Under the pieces are notes generated by a model. That model was not told the DNA's origin. It worked only from the letters and a program-made list of their open reading frames with translations, and made no database searches. The translations under genes were made by a program, and so were the position numbers. Shown one piece after another: positions 36,699 to 44,914 of a stretch of 64,000 nt of DNA. Within the stretch, counting starts at the first letter, position 1, and the number at the start of each line of letters is the position of its first letter. Source of the DNA: JAOAPG01 sp963791575 (GTDB lineage: Bacteria > Acidobacteriota > Terriglobia > Terriglobales > Acidobacteriaceae); contig CAWBSY010000001.1 of assembly GCA_963791575.1 (NCBI GenBank), positions 310,001 to 374,000 on the forward strand, written 5' to 3'.

Positions 36699-36846
36699 CC
36701 TTTAGTTGCTGGAAGCTACCACTTTGCTACGTGATGAACCAAAGCCGAGACGCAGTCGTCGAAACTAGTACCACTTCATTTTCGCATTTTTCCACGAAAC
36801 CTGCGAAGACCTGATGGTACAAGTACTTACGAACGGCACCTTAGTT

Positions 36847-36865
36847 GCCAATGACAATCGTTATC
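36847..36865. promoter_or_regulatory. Fur box ahead of the TonB-like gene
   Basis: A 19-base site matching 15 positions of the classic Fur consensus (GATAATGATAATCATTATC), centred on ATGACAATCGTTATC. It lies 185 bases upstream of the minus-strand tonB-like gene and just downstream of the candidate promoter. Iron-dependent repression of TonB is well known, so context supports the site. No other gene nearby needs it. Confidence 0.6.
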
Positions 36866-36872
36866 AATTAAG

Positions 36873-36903
36873 AATACATCCGCCGTTGCAGGCAACTTGT
36901 CAA
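36873..36903 (-). promoter_or_regulatory. Candidate promoter of the TonB-like gene
   Basis: On the minus strand, TTGACA (complement of 36898-36903) and TGTATT (complement of 36873-36878) are 19 bases apart, a little long. A perfect GTTGC/GCAAC dyad lies in the spacer. The Fur box begins 8 bases downstream of the -10 box, where bound Fur would prevent initiation. Confidence 0.45.
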
Positions 36904-36936
36904 GAAGTGTAAACGGCCCAGGAGCCGATCTCGATG

Positions 36937-37920
36937 TTATTTCCCCAGCTTATCAAGATTTACGTTGTGGCGATGCTGTTCGATGGTGGCAATAATTTCC
37001 AGCGCCACTGCTAGCGCGCGGCGGCCATCTGCCATAGAAACGACAGGTGTGGACCTTTTCCGAACTGAATCCAGAAACGATTGCAACTCAGCCCGCAGCG
37101 GTTCCTCGCTCATCACCGGAGGTTTGGCAACATTGATCTGAGGATTGACCGTCGGCTTCGCGGATGGAACACCATCCTCTCCGACGCTGAATACCATAAC
37201 GTCTTGCCGGCTGTAGTCCAGCGAGATGTACTGCTTGGGTTGAAAGAATCGCAGCTTCCGGACGCGTTCGGTTGAAACGCGGCTGGCGGTAAAGTTCGCC
37301 ACGCATCCCGAGGCAAATTGCAAGCGCACGTTCGCGATGTCTACTTTTGCGGAAAGAATCGGCAATCCGACAGCTCGAATTTCGGTGACCGTGGAATTGA
37401 CGAACGCGAGCACAACGTCGAGGTCGTGGATCATCAAGTCAAGCACGACATCTACATCGAGAGAACGCGGAGTAAATACGCTCAATCGATGTACCTCGAA
37501 AAACATAGGTTTTGTGATAAGTGGAAACGTTGCGCGGACTGCGGGATTAAACCGCTCTAAATGGCCGACCTGGGCTATACGTCCGAGGCGCTTCGCAATG
37601 CGAACCAATTCGTCAGCTTCCGAGAGAGATGCAGCCAGCGGCTTTTCGATGAGAACGTCAATACCGGATTGCATTAAGGTGCTGGCTACCTCGAGATGGT
37701 GCACTGTCGGCACAGCCACTGATGCAGCTTGAACCTCATGATGCGTGTTAATGAGCTGCTCAATAGACCCAAAACCGCGGCACCCGAACTCTTGCGCGAC
37801 AGTGTCGGCTCTCGTGACATCGGGATCAACCACTCCAACCAGACGAACAGCCTCGCCTTCTTTGGCAAGCTGGTGATAGACGCGGGCGTGATTGCGTCCA
37901 AAGGCTCCAACGCCGATCAC
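36937..37920 (-). CDS. Gfo/Idh/MocA family NAD(P)-dependent oxidoreductase
   Basis: The 327-residue protein has an N-terminal dinucleotide fold (IGVGAFGRNHARVYHQL), then VLIEKPLAASLSEADELV with the conserved EKP, and a C-terminal dimerisation/substrate domain (DLMIHDLDVVLAFV). The annotated start is GTG 37920; homologous sequence seems to continue a few residues upstream (NVAV) without a good start codon. It lies downstream of lpxI and dinB. Family members of this type are common beside lipid A genes, and one may act on a UDP-sugar, but this is an inference. Confidence 0.85.
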   Translation of the reverse strand: MIGVGAFGRNHARVYHQLAKEGEAVRLVGVVDPDVTRADTVAQEFGCRGFGSIEQLINTHHEVQAASVAVPTVHHLEVASTLMQSGIDVLIEKPLAASLSEADELVRIAKRLGRIAQVGHLERFNPAVRATFPLITKPMFFEVHRLSVFTPRSLDVDVVLDLMIHDLDVVLAFVNSTVTEIRAVGLPILSAKVDIANVRLQFASGCVANFTASRVSTERVRKLRFFQPKQYISLDYSRQDVMVFSVGEDGVPSAKPTVNPQINVAKPPVMSEEPLRAELQSFLDSVRKRSTPVVSMADGRRALAVALEIIATIEQHRHNVNLDKLGK

Positions 37921-38076
37921 AGCAACATTGACAATATTCGAAGTTTTCAGGATTTAACTCTCGGTAAGGTGGAGATTTTCAGAATAAGAATAGCTCGGAT
38001 TTAATCTCGCAGACGATAAGATTCAGTGCGCATCGTCCAATTTCTGCTAAAACCGTCCCAAAACGTAACTCGGAAG

Positions 38077-38559
38077 CTAACTTCTGACCTTTTTCAATAA
38101 TGCAATTTGGCCAGCGTGATAGAGCGCATGTTGCACGGCTCCATGAAGCATGTGGTAGAAATCATAATCCTTGCCCGGAACCTGTTCAGCTAACCTGGAC
38201 TCGGGCATGTCGGCAATCGCGCGCGCCAACTCATCATGTTTGCGATTCAGTTTTTCGAGAGTAGTTTTCCACGCTGATTCGCTTGTATCTTGAATCTCTG
38301 GAAAATCCTCGGCCCCTTCCAACTGCAGTGCTTCACCTTGCATGCGCCGAAGGATTGCGCCCTCCCAAGCATTGATATGTAGAACCAATTCCCAAATGGA
38401 ATGCGCACCGGGAATGGGACGTGCAGAAGCGGTGTCGGCATTCACATCAGACAGAATTTCCAGCAAAGCCGGACCATGCCAGGCATCGCCTTTAAAAGCG
38501 CGGTTTAGCTGGTCAGCGATATGAGCCGTTTCAGAAGACGTCTGTCGCGATGAATTCAT
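38077..38559 (-). CDS. DinB/YfiT-like four-helix protein
   Basis: A 160-residue DinB-superfamily protein. HSIWELVLHINAWEGAILRRM carries the first metal-binding His, and HGAVQHALYHAGQIALLKK carries the other two, a typical triad. Such proteins are metal-dependent hydrolases or thiol transferases, mostly of unknown substrate. The frame is open well upstream, but the correct start is ATG 38559, preceded by GAGGTCACTGG. It begins 11 bases after lpxI, so the two are surely cotranscribed. Confidence 0.82.
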   Translation of the reverse strand: MNSSRQTSSETAHIADQLNRAFKGDAWHGPALLEILSDVNADTASARPIPGAHSIWELVLHINAWEGAILRRMQGEALQLEGAEDFPEIQDTSESAWKTTLEKLNRKHDELARAIADMPESRLAEQVPGKDYDFYHMLHGAVQHALYHAGQIALLKKVRS

Positions 38560-38570
38560 TTCCAGTGACC

Positions 38571-39413
38571 TCAATCCGCTACGATTGTAATTCCTGCTGC
38601 ATCGGCAGCTGCAATAATCGGATCGCCATCGATCAGCAGGCACTTGCCTGCATCCAGCGCTAGACATGTTGCGCCTGCGGTTTGCATAACTTGAATTGTT
38701 TTTACACCAATCACTGGCACGTCGAATCGTAAATCCTGATTCGGTTTCGCAATCTTCACCACCGTCAGTTCGCGGCTTAAAGTGGATGCATCTGCGTCGA
38801 GAGATTGCATGAGCTGCCCCGCACGGTCTATCGCAGCGTCGGTACCTTCCATGGCCTCCATCGCCACACATGTGGATTCGGCCACGACCACGGTTTGACC
38901 GATATCATACTGGGACATGTGACGGGCTACGACACGTCCATATTCGACATTCTTGAGCTCTCGTTCAGAGGGTGCGCGCTTGGTCAGAACCCCCGATTTT
39001 GCCAGCAACGGCTCGAGCAAAGACGTTGAACTCTCGAGTGTTATGCCTTCATCGGCCAAAACTTTCGCCACGGCGCCCAATAACGAGTCGGTGTTACGCG
39101 TTCCCAGCGAGAGCAACAATTTGGCTAGTCGCCAATCCGGACGAATGCTGGAAAAAATTTGTTTGTGTTTGACTTGTCCGGCCATGACGGCTCTTGTCAC
39201 GTTTTCGCGCTGAAAGGTCTCGATAAGTTTTGATAATTCACCGAGCGAAAGCCAGTGCACTGCCACGGCACCACGACTTTCAATTTCGGGGGAAGCTTCC
39301 TCTTTGATTGCAGCAACGATTACGTCGAGACCTTGAGCCCGAGCTGCATCCAGCACCAGAAATGGGAAAGTGCCATTACCCGCGATTAGTCCCAGGCGTT
39401 TCGAAATGGTCAA
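38571..39413 (-). CDS. lpxI: UDP-2,3-diacylglucosamine pyrophosphatase LpxI
   Basis: LpxI cleaves UDP-2,3-diacylglucosamine to lipid X, and replaces LpxH in many bacteria. The 280-residue protein has the family N terminus (LGLIAGNGTFPFLVLDAARAQ), VMAGQVKHKQIFSSIRPDWRL, the catalytic-domain segment DIGQTVVVAESTCVAMEAMEGTD, and LRFDVPVIGVKTIQVM at the end. It sits after lpxA with one small opposite gene between, as part of the lipid A cluster. Confidence 0.93.
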   Translation of the reverse strand: MTISKRLGLIAGNGTFPFLVLDAARAQGLDVIVAAIKEEASPEIESRGAVAVHWLSLGELSKLIETFQRENVTRAVMAGQVKHKQIFSSIRPDWRLAKLLLSLGTRNTDSLLGAVAKVLADEGITLESSTSLLEPLLAKSGVLTKRAPSERELKNVEYGRVVARHMSQYDIGQTVVVAESTCVAMEAMEGTDAAIDRAGQLMQSLDADASTLSRELTVVKIAKPNQDLRFDVPVIGVKTIQVMQTAGATCLALDAGKCLLIDGDPIIAAADAAGITIVAD

Positions 39414-39504
39414 GGTACGTCCCTAAGATTCAGTTATAAGAAAAACAGTCTTGCTTGCTTGATGCTCTAAGGCAGAAAATCTTTTCGGACTCATAGTTAT
39501 TGCC

Positions 39505-39849
39505 ATGCCAGCAATCATGCCGGAACGCTCACCGCTCATCGATGATCCATCCAATTACCTGTGGAGAATCAGTGTAGCCCTGGCGGGAAATCAGCACTTT
39601 CACTTCTCGACCGAGTGCGCAGCAAAACTGCGGGAACAGATAAAATCTGGCCTCGAGGTTCATCGCGTTGGGTTATATGAGTTCAAGGAACGCTGTACAG
39701 AAGCGGAAGCGAACCTGGCGAAACTCGTCGAATACATGATTGCCGAACAAATCGCCCATCAGCCCACGTCCCGCATATTACCGGAAAGCGTTCTGTTCAA
39801 TGCGCTCCATCATTCAAAACTCTGCCCTGGATTGTGGCCCTTTTGTTAA
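39505..39849 (+). CDS. Small hypothetical protein between lpxI and lpxA
   Basis: A 114-residue frame on the opposite strand to its neighbours. It is mostly polar with a helical middle (ECAAKLREQIKSGLEVHRVG) and no signal or membrane segment. It has no motif I recognise. The codons look reasonable and the ATG is at 39505, but the ribosome site is weak (nothing better than ATTGCC). It could be a genuine orphan or a chance frame inside the lipid A operon gap. Confidence 0.5.
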   Translation: MPAIMPERSPLIDDPSNYLWRISVALAGNQHFHFSTECAAKLREQIKSGLEVHRVGLYEFKERCTEAEANLAKLVEYMIAEQIAHQPTSRILPESVLFNALHHSKLCPGLWPFC

Positions 39850-39865
39850 CGATTTTCCACTCAGT

Positions 39866-40642
39866 TTATTTGATCACTCCGCGCTCTGACTTCTCGATAA
39901 ATCGGATGAGCATCGCTACATCTTCTCCAATATCCTGTTCAGCGTTCAATTTTTCCAAGGCTTGACTTGTGTTCAGCTTAGAGGCGAGCAAAAGCTTGTA
40001 AGCGTGATGAATCTTGCTAATGCGCTCCTTGCTGAAACCCCGGCGCTCAAGTCCAATCGCATTCAATCCATAAGCATGGGTGTCGCGAGCTGCAACCGTC
40101 TTTGAAAACGGAAGCACATCTTTGGTGACCGTGGTCCCTCCGCCTATGAATGAATGAGCACCAATGCGAACGAAGTGATGCACGGGACAGAGCGCCCCTA
40201 CCTGAGCCCATTCTTCGACAACGACGTGGCCTCCTAACGTCGCGGCATTCGCGAGGATCACGTGGTCTCCGATTACGCAGTCGTGTGCAATATGGGTGTA
40301 GGCCATGACTAGAATGTGATTGCCCACCCGCGTCACGCCACTACCCTTTGCAGTTCCCCGATTGATCGTAGTGAATTCGCGAATTTCGTTGTGATCCCCA
40401 ATTTCCAGTCTTGTCGATTCGCCCGCATAAGAAATGTCCTGAGGTGCCATACCGATTGAACAGAAAGGAAAGAATCCATTGTTGATCCCGATTTTCGTCG
40501 GGCCTTCAATTGTCACGTGGGAGACGAGATGGCAGCCTTCGCCAATTTCTACTTCAGGCCCGATCACACAGTAGGGACCAATTTTGCAGGAAGAATGAAC
40601 TTGTGAATGGAGATCAATTATGGCGGTGGGATGAAAGCTCAT
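39866..40642 (-). CDS. lpxA: UDP-N-acetylglucosamine acyltransferase LpxA
   Basis: LpxA puts the first 3-hydroxyacyl chain on UDP-GlcNAc. The 258-residue protein is a left-handed beta-helix of hexapeptide repeats (IGPYCVIGPEVEIGEG, VIGDHVILANAATLGGHV) with the catalytic His in THIAHDC (His120). The C-terminal helices follow (GLERRGFSKERISKIHHAYK). It follows fabZ on the minus strand with 78 bases between them, the normal arrangement for these genes. Confidence 0.95.
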   Translation of the reverse strand: MSFHPTAIIDLHSQVHSSCKIGPYCVIGPEVEIGEGCHLVSHVTIEGPTKIGINNGFFPFCSIGMAPQDISYAGESTRLEIGDHNEIREFTTINRGTAKGSGVTRVGNHILVMAYTHIAHDCVIGDHVILANAATLGGHVVVEEWAQVGALCPVHHFVRIGAHSFIGGGTTVTKDVLPFSKTVAARDTHAYGLNAIGLERRGFSKERISKIHHAYKLLLASKLNTSQALEKLNAEQDIGEDVAMLIRFIEKSERGVIK

Positions 40643-40720
40643 GAATTATGCGTACGCTGGATTATCGCTGACTTGGATTTTCATAGACTCATGGGGCGGA
40701 ATGAAAATAGCCGGCCCTCG

Positions 40721-41263
40721 TCATCCAGGAGAGGTCTCTCCCGTTCCGTCCGTACTCGCGCGTCCGCGTGAGCTGTCAATCAGCTGGCAGGTCACCGTCG
40801 CTTCCGCTACTCGCTTTTCTCCAACGTAGGCGATGCCCGCCATTCGTACGGCAATCATGCGAGATGTTTCGCGCCATCCTTTGCATTCTACTTCCAAGCG
40901 CAGCTGATCGCCTGGAACCACCGGCCGGCGAAATCTAGCACGCTCAATTCCGGTGAAGACCATTAACTTGTCCGTCCGATCTTCGACTTCAGTGAGCAAC
41001 AGCGCGCCTCCAGCTTGGGCCAGCGCTTCGACAATGAGCACACCGGGCATAATGGGGAGGCCGGGAAAATGTCCCAGGAAGAAGGGCTCATTAAACGTGA
41101 CATTCTTTATGGCGACAATTCGCTGCTTGCGGGTAAGATCGAGGACGCGATCGATGAGCAATAGTGGATAACGATGCGGCAAAATCCGAAGAATGTCGTT
41201 GATGTCCAGCGCAGTCTTGGACTGAGCTGACGCTTCGGAGACGGGATGAACAGTATCGGTCAT
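40721..41263 (-). CDS. fabZ: 3-hydroxyacyl-ACP dehydratase FabZ
   Basis: FabZ removes water from 3-hydroxyacyl-ACP in fatty acid synthesis and shares substrate with LpxA. The 180-residue hot-dog protein has HRYPLLLIDRV at residues 30-40, and the catalytic pair His65 (GHFPGLPIMPG) and Glu79 (VLIVEALAQAGG). The open frame extends 41 codons upstream, but the extension is not conserved; ATG 41263 gives the usual short polar leader. It begins the minus-strand lipid A group. Confidence 0.94.
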   Translation of the reverse strand: MTDTVHPVSEASAQSKTALDINDILRILPHRYPLLLIDRVLDLTRKQRIVAIKNVTFNEPFFLGHFPGLPIMPGVLIVEALAQAGGALLLTEVEDRTDKLMVFTGIERARFRRPVVPGDQLRLEVECKGWRETSRMIAVRMAGIAYVGEKRVAEATVTCQLIDSSRGRASTDGTGETSPG

Positions 41264-41357
41264 TCGAGTCTGGTCAAGATCGACGATTATACTGTACCGC
41301 ACCGCCCTATTAGCTGGTGAACAAACCACGTAACGCACACAACCGTAAAAAGGGAAA

Positions 41358-42575
41358 ATGAAGAAGAAGATTCGGAAAGACTCCAAACTGGCCGCACAGA
41401 ACCCTCAGCACATTTCATCGACTTCGAAACTCGATCCAAAAGATATCCTGAATTATTTCGAGGAGCGTCGCGACGATATCGTCCAAAGCATAAAACAACT
41501 CGTGGAGATTGAATCTCCCAGTGACGTAAAGCAGTCGGTAGATCGTTTAGGGGCGGTACTGGCTGGACGATTCGGCGATTTGGGAGGCAAAGTTGAGATT
41601 CACAAAGCCGAGAAATTCGGCAATCACTTACAGGTAATCTTCGCCGGACAGACAGACAGCAAACCGCTCTTGCTGTTGGGCCATATGGATACGGTCTATC
41701 CAATCGGTACCATCTCGACCATGCCATGCCAGGTGGATAAAGAACGAGTCTGGGGACCTGGCACGCTCGACATGAAGTCAGGGATCGCGCTGATCCTTCA
41801 CGCCATCGAGGGGCTCCGAGATTGGTATGGATCTGAGCTGCCACGCCCTGTAACGGTGCTGCTGGTTTCAGACGAGGAAGTTGGCAGCGATTCATCGCGG
41901 TACATCACGGAAGCGCTCGCGAAAAAATCGTCAGCAGTCTTAGTAATGGAGCCATCGTTCGGACTGAAAGGCGCAGTTAAAACGGCCCGCAAGGGCGTGG
42001 GCGAGTACATAGTCAAGGTCACGGGCGTGGCCGCGCATGCCGGTCTAGATTTCGAAAAAGGGCACAACGCCATTCTTGAGCTGGTAAGGCAAATTGCAGA
42101 GATTTCAGAGCTGACTGATCTTCAGCGTGGTCTCACCGTAAATGTTGGGACAATTCAAGGCGGCACGCGTGGCAACGTGGTTCCCGCGGAAGCCAAAGCG
42201 ACCATTGACGTACGAATTGCGCAGAATGAAGACGGAGCCGCGATTCATCGAAAGATCCGCTCCATCACCCCGTTCAACCGCAAGTGCAAGATCGAAGTCT
42301 TGGGAGGATTTAACCGCCCGCCAATGGAGCGCACGGCAGGCGTGGCTATGTTGTACGAAAAGGCGACATCTATCGCCAAAGAACTAGGCTGGAAGCTTCA
42401 GGAGGCAGCAGTCGGTGGAGGGTCGGATGGCAATTTCACCGCTGCCCTCGGAATACCGACGCTCGACGGATTAGGCGGCGTAGGCGAAGGGGCGCATGCA
42501 AACCACGAATCCGTGCTGATTTCAGAGCTACCCAGGCGTGCAGCATTGCTGGCGCGCTTGATACAAACTGCCTGA
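41358..42575 (+). CDS. M20 family metallopeptidase (carboxypeptidase G2-like)
   Basis: The 405-residue cytoplasmic protein matches the M20/CPG2 type. LLLGHMDTVYPIG carries the first metal ligand, WGPGTLDMKSGIALIL the bridging Asp, LLVSDEEVGSDSSRYI the catalytic/ligand Glu pair, and VMEPSFG follows. A dimerisation domain (VKVTGVAAHAGLDFEKGHNAI) is inserted. The end has GEGAHANHESVLISELPRR with the last His. It likely trims a C-terminal Glu or other acyl-amino acid. The ATG follows AAAAGGGAAA. It is divergent from fabZ. Confidence 0.88.
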   Translation: MKKKIRKDSKLAAQNPQHISSTSKLDPKDILNYFEERRDDIVQSIKQLVEIESPSDVKQSVDRLGAVLAGRFGDLGGKVEIHKAEKFGNHLQVIFAGQTDSKPLLLLGHMDTVYPIGTISTMPCQVDKERVWGPGTLDMKSGIALILHAIEGLRDWYGSELPRPVTVLLVSDEEVGSDSSRYITEALAKKSSAVLVMEPSFGLKGAVKTARKGVGEYIVKVTGVAAHAGLDFEKGHNAILELVRQIAEISELTDLQRGLTVNVGTIQGGTRGNVVPAEAKATIDVRIAQNEDGAAIHRKIRSITPFNRKCKIEVLGGFNRPPMERTAGVAMLYEKATSIAKELGWKLQEAAVGGGSDGNFTAALGIPTLDGLGGVGEGAHANHESVLISELPRRAALLARLIQTA

Positions 42576-42634
42576 TCGAAGTTGGATGAAGCGTCGGCCG
42601 TCAGCATCTAGCTATTATTGGTCGCCGATACACT

Positions 42635-42663
42635 TTGACTCTAAGGTGCTCGAAGCCTAGAAT
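42635..42663 (+). promoter_or_regulatory. Sigma-70-type promoter of the tatA-ccdA-resA group
   Basis: TTGACT (42635-42640), a 17-base spacer and TAGAAT (42658-42663). Transcription would start near 42670, leaving a leader of about 65 bases before tatA. A direct repeat, TTTAGCTTGG, occurs at 42663-42672 and 42679-42688. Confidence 0.65.
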
Positions 42664-42694
42664 TTAGCTTGGCTAGATTTTAGCTTGGGAAGAA

Positions 42695-42715
42695 GTAAAC
42701 ACTCGATGTGTTTAC
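42695..42715. promoter_or_regulatory. Perfect palindrome in the tatA leader
   Basis: Arms GTAAACAC (42695-42702) and GTGTTTAC (42708-42715) around TCGAT, ending 8 bases before the GGAGG of tatA. It could be a repressor or activator site in the early transcribed region, or a hairpin that affects ribosome access. It is followed by no T-run, so it is not a terminator. Confidence 0.6.
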
Positions 42716-42733
42716 AATCCCATGGAGGGTTAT

Positions 42734-42925
42734 ATGGGTGAGGGTTTATTTCAACCGTTGCATCTGCTCATTATTCTGGGAATCGCACTACTGATCTTTG
42801 GCCCTAGCAAGCTGGCTGGGCTGGGCAAAGGCTTGGGTGAAGGCATCCGTAACTTTAAAGACTCGATGAAAGACGAGCCTAAAGCTCCTACCAGCACTCC
42901 AGCGGATACCGAGAAGAAGGCGTAG
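42734..42925 (+). CDS. tatA: Twin-arginine translocase subunit TatA
   Basis: TatA forms the protein-conducting element of the Tat export system. The 63-residue product has a short N terminus, one membrane helix (LHLLIILGIALLIFG), the hinge GPSKLAGLGKGLGEGIRNF and an acidic/Lys tail. I place the start at ATG 42734 because GGAGGG lies 5 bases before it; an in-frame ATG at 42722 would contain that ribosome site. tatB/tatC are not here. It leads a group with ccdA and thioredoxin-like genes. Confidence 0.9.
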   Translation: MGEGLFQPLHLLIILGIALLIFGPSKLAGLGKGLGEGIRNFKDSMKDEPKAPTSTPADTEKKA

Positions 42926-42987
42926 TCCACTATTTTGTAACCTACCGCGAATTGGAAACATCTTTCGTGTAGGTACAATAACTCCGA

Positions 42988-43710
42988 ATGTCCACTCTTC
43001 CTCTTCCGATTGCGGCCTTTTTTGCCGGCTTGGTATCGTTCCTTTCTCCTTGCGTTTTGCCGCTCGTGCCGGGTTATGTCTCGCTGATCTCGGGTGTGGG
43101 AGTCGAAGAGCTAAAGTCGCAGGAAACTCACCTTTTCCGCAAAGTGATGCTGAACTCAGTTGCCTTTATTTTAGGCTTCAGCGTCGTGTTTATTGCGCTA
43201 GGCGCGATCTCAACCGAAGTCGGACAGTTGATGGCGCATTACAAATCGCTGCTGGCGCGGGTGGCGGGTGTAGTCATCGTTTTATTCGGACTCCACCTTA
43301 CCGGCATTTTCCGTATTAATGCTCTTTATGCCGACAAACGCTTGCACAATGTGAAGGGTGGAAGCACGGCAGGCGGGGCATTCTTGATCGGCTTCGCATT
43401 TGCTTTTGGATGGACTCCATGCGTAGGGCCGATTCTCGCGGTCATTCTGGGTTTTGCCGCGGCACAGGATTCAGTCACCAAAGGAATTGCTCTGCTCGCG
43501 GTTTATTCGATGGGCCTTGCGGTGCCTTTTCTTTTGACCTCGTTCGGCATCCAGCGCTTTTTGAAGTTCTATAGCCGCTTCCGCGCACATATGCATGCTG
43601 TTGAAGTAGCCAGCGGAGGCCTATTGATTGCCCTAGGGATACTGCTGGTGGTGGGCAAATTTACTTTGTTGTCGAATTATTTGTCTTTCTTGGGACGATT
43701 CGCGCTTTAG
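42988..43710 (+). CDS. ccdA: CcdA-type thiol-disulfide membrane transporter
   Basis: CcdA moves reducing equivalents across the inner membrane for cytochrome c maturation and other exported thiol proteins. The 240-residue protein has six helices. The paired Cys regions are FLSPCVLPLVPGYVSLISG (helix 1) and FGWTPCVGPILAVILGF (helix 4), as expected. It lies 62 bases after tatA and is followed by a thioredoxin-like gene. Confidence 0.93.
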   Translation: MSTLPLPIAAFFAGLVSFLSPCVLPLVPGYVSLISGVGVEELKSQETHLFRKVMLNSVAFILGFSVVFIALGAISTEVGQLMAHYKSLLARVAGVVIVLFGLHLTGIFRINALYADKRLHNVKGGSTAGGAFLIGFAFAFGWTPCVGPILAVILGFAAAQDSVTKGIALLAVYSMGLAVPFLLTSFGIQRFLKFYSRFRAHMHAVEVASGGLLIALGILLVVGKFTLLSNYLSFLGRFAL

Positions 43711-43743
43711 GCGCAGGACGATTGCGCTTTGTTAGGAGTTCTT

Positions 43744-44307
43744 GTGAAACGTGATCCAGTTGTAATTATCGTGGTTGCCATGGTCGTCTCGCTGATGTTG
43801 GTCTACGGAATCCACAAAGCTCGCCAGGGTTCGGGGCCAATCGCCGAGAGCGGATCAAATTTGCAAGGTAAGATGGCACCAGACTTTACCTTAACCTCGC
43901 TCGACGGCAAGACAGTTCATCTTTCTGACTATCGCGGAAAAGCGGTGCTCTTGAATTTTTGGGCCACATGGTGTGAACCCTGCAAGATCGAGATGCCATG
44001 GTTCGTCGAGATGCAGAAGGAATACGGAGCGCAAGGCTTGCAGGTTCTCGGAGTAGCGATGGACGATGCGAGCCCAAAAGATATCTCGGAGTTTGCGAAA
44101 CAGATGGGAGTGAATTATCCCATCGTAGTTGGGAAAGACTCTGTCGGAGACGCCTACGGCGGAGTGCAGTTCCTCCCGGCTACTTTCTATGTTGGGCGTG
44201 ACGGCAAAGTGGTGGACAAGGTATTCGGGCTGAAAGGCCGCGGCGAAATTCAGGACTACATAAAGAAAGTGCTCGCCAGTGGATCAGTAACGCAGGCACA
44301 AAAGTAG
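43744..44307 (+). CDS. TlpA/ResA-like thiol-disulfide oxidoreductase, membrane-anchored
   Basis: The 187-residue protein has an N-terminal anchor helix (VVIIVVAMVVSLMLVYGI), then a thioredoxin fold of the AhpC/TSA-ResA type. The active site is WATWCEPCKIEMP. It ends with FYVGRDGKVVDKVFGLKGRGEI. GTG 43744 is preferred over an upstream TTG because AGGAG lies 5 bases before it. It likely receives electrons from CcdA and reduces apocytochrome c or other envelope thiols. Confidence 0.92.
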   Translation: MKRDPVVIIVVAMVVSLMLVYGIHKARQGSGPIAESGSNLQGKMAPDFTLTSLDGKTVHLSDYRGKAVLLNFWATWCEPCKIEMPWFVEMQKEYGAQGLQVLGVAMDDASPKDISEFAKQMGVNYPIVVGKDSVGDAYGGVQFLPATFYVGRDGKVVDKVFGLKGRGEIQDYIKKVLASGSVTQAQK

Positions 44308-44347
44308 AGTTGACTTACCCCAATTGGCGAACCGCATCACTTCTTCT

Positions 44348-44885
44348 ATGAAGACAATCGGACGGGTGTGCTGTTCGGCGCTTCTGTTGACCTCCGCCGC
44401 CTTGAATCAGGAGATCCCTGGCAAAAAAGCTCCGTCGGTTACGATGACTCCAGTCCCGCTCCAGACAGTGACGCGTGGCAAAGCGAATAAGGTGGAACTC
44501 GAATTCCATGTTGGCTCAGGATTTCACATCAACTCCAATAAACCGACTCTCAACTATTTGATCCCTACGACACTGAAGCTCGATGTTCCGACCGATATTG
44601 TTTTGGGAGTGACATACCCGCCGGGCGAATTAGCGAGTTTTCCTTTTGCCCCAGACGATAAACTCAGCGTGTACAGCGGAACATTCGATTTATCGGTAGG
44701 AGTGCGTCCGTTGAAAGGGATGCTGCCCGGCAACTACATACTTCGCGGAAACTTGAAATACCAGGCTTGCGATAACGCTTCCTGCTATCCGCCGAAACTA
44801 GTTGCCGGTCGAATTCAACGTTAAAGTGATCAAAGCGCCACCACCGCCCCGCCACAATCCGGCTCAGAGCCCACACATCCACTAG
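44348..44885 (+). pseudogene. DsbD N-terminal (alpha) domain protein, frameshift near the end
   Basis: A secreted domain like the N-terminal part of DsbD. It has a signal peptide (MKTIGRVCCSALLLTSAAL), an Ig-like body (GSGFHINSNKPTLNYLIPTTL), and the redox pair Cys-Cys in YQACDNASCYPPK. The frame breaks just after this motif (near 44793) by about one base; continuing in the next frame gives LPVEFNVKVIKAPPPP, the normal end of such domains. It would be the final electron acceptor of CcdA/ResA. It follows resA at once, so these form a split DsbD-like pathway. Confidence 0.7.
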
Positions 44886-44914
44886 AGTGCACTACACGGC
44901 TGAGCTATTCAGAT

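Noticed and set aside
38560..38871. N-terminal extension of the DinB-like protein
   Set aside because: The extension is Cys/Arg-rich antisense-like sequence inside lpxI; a good ribosome site marks ATG 38559.
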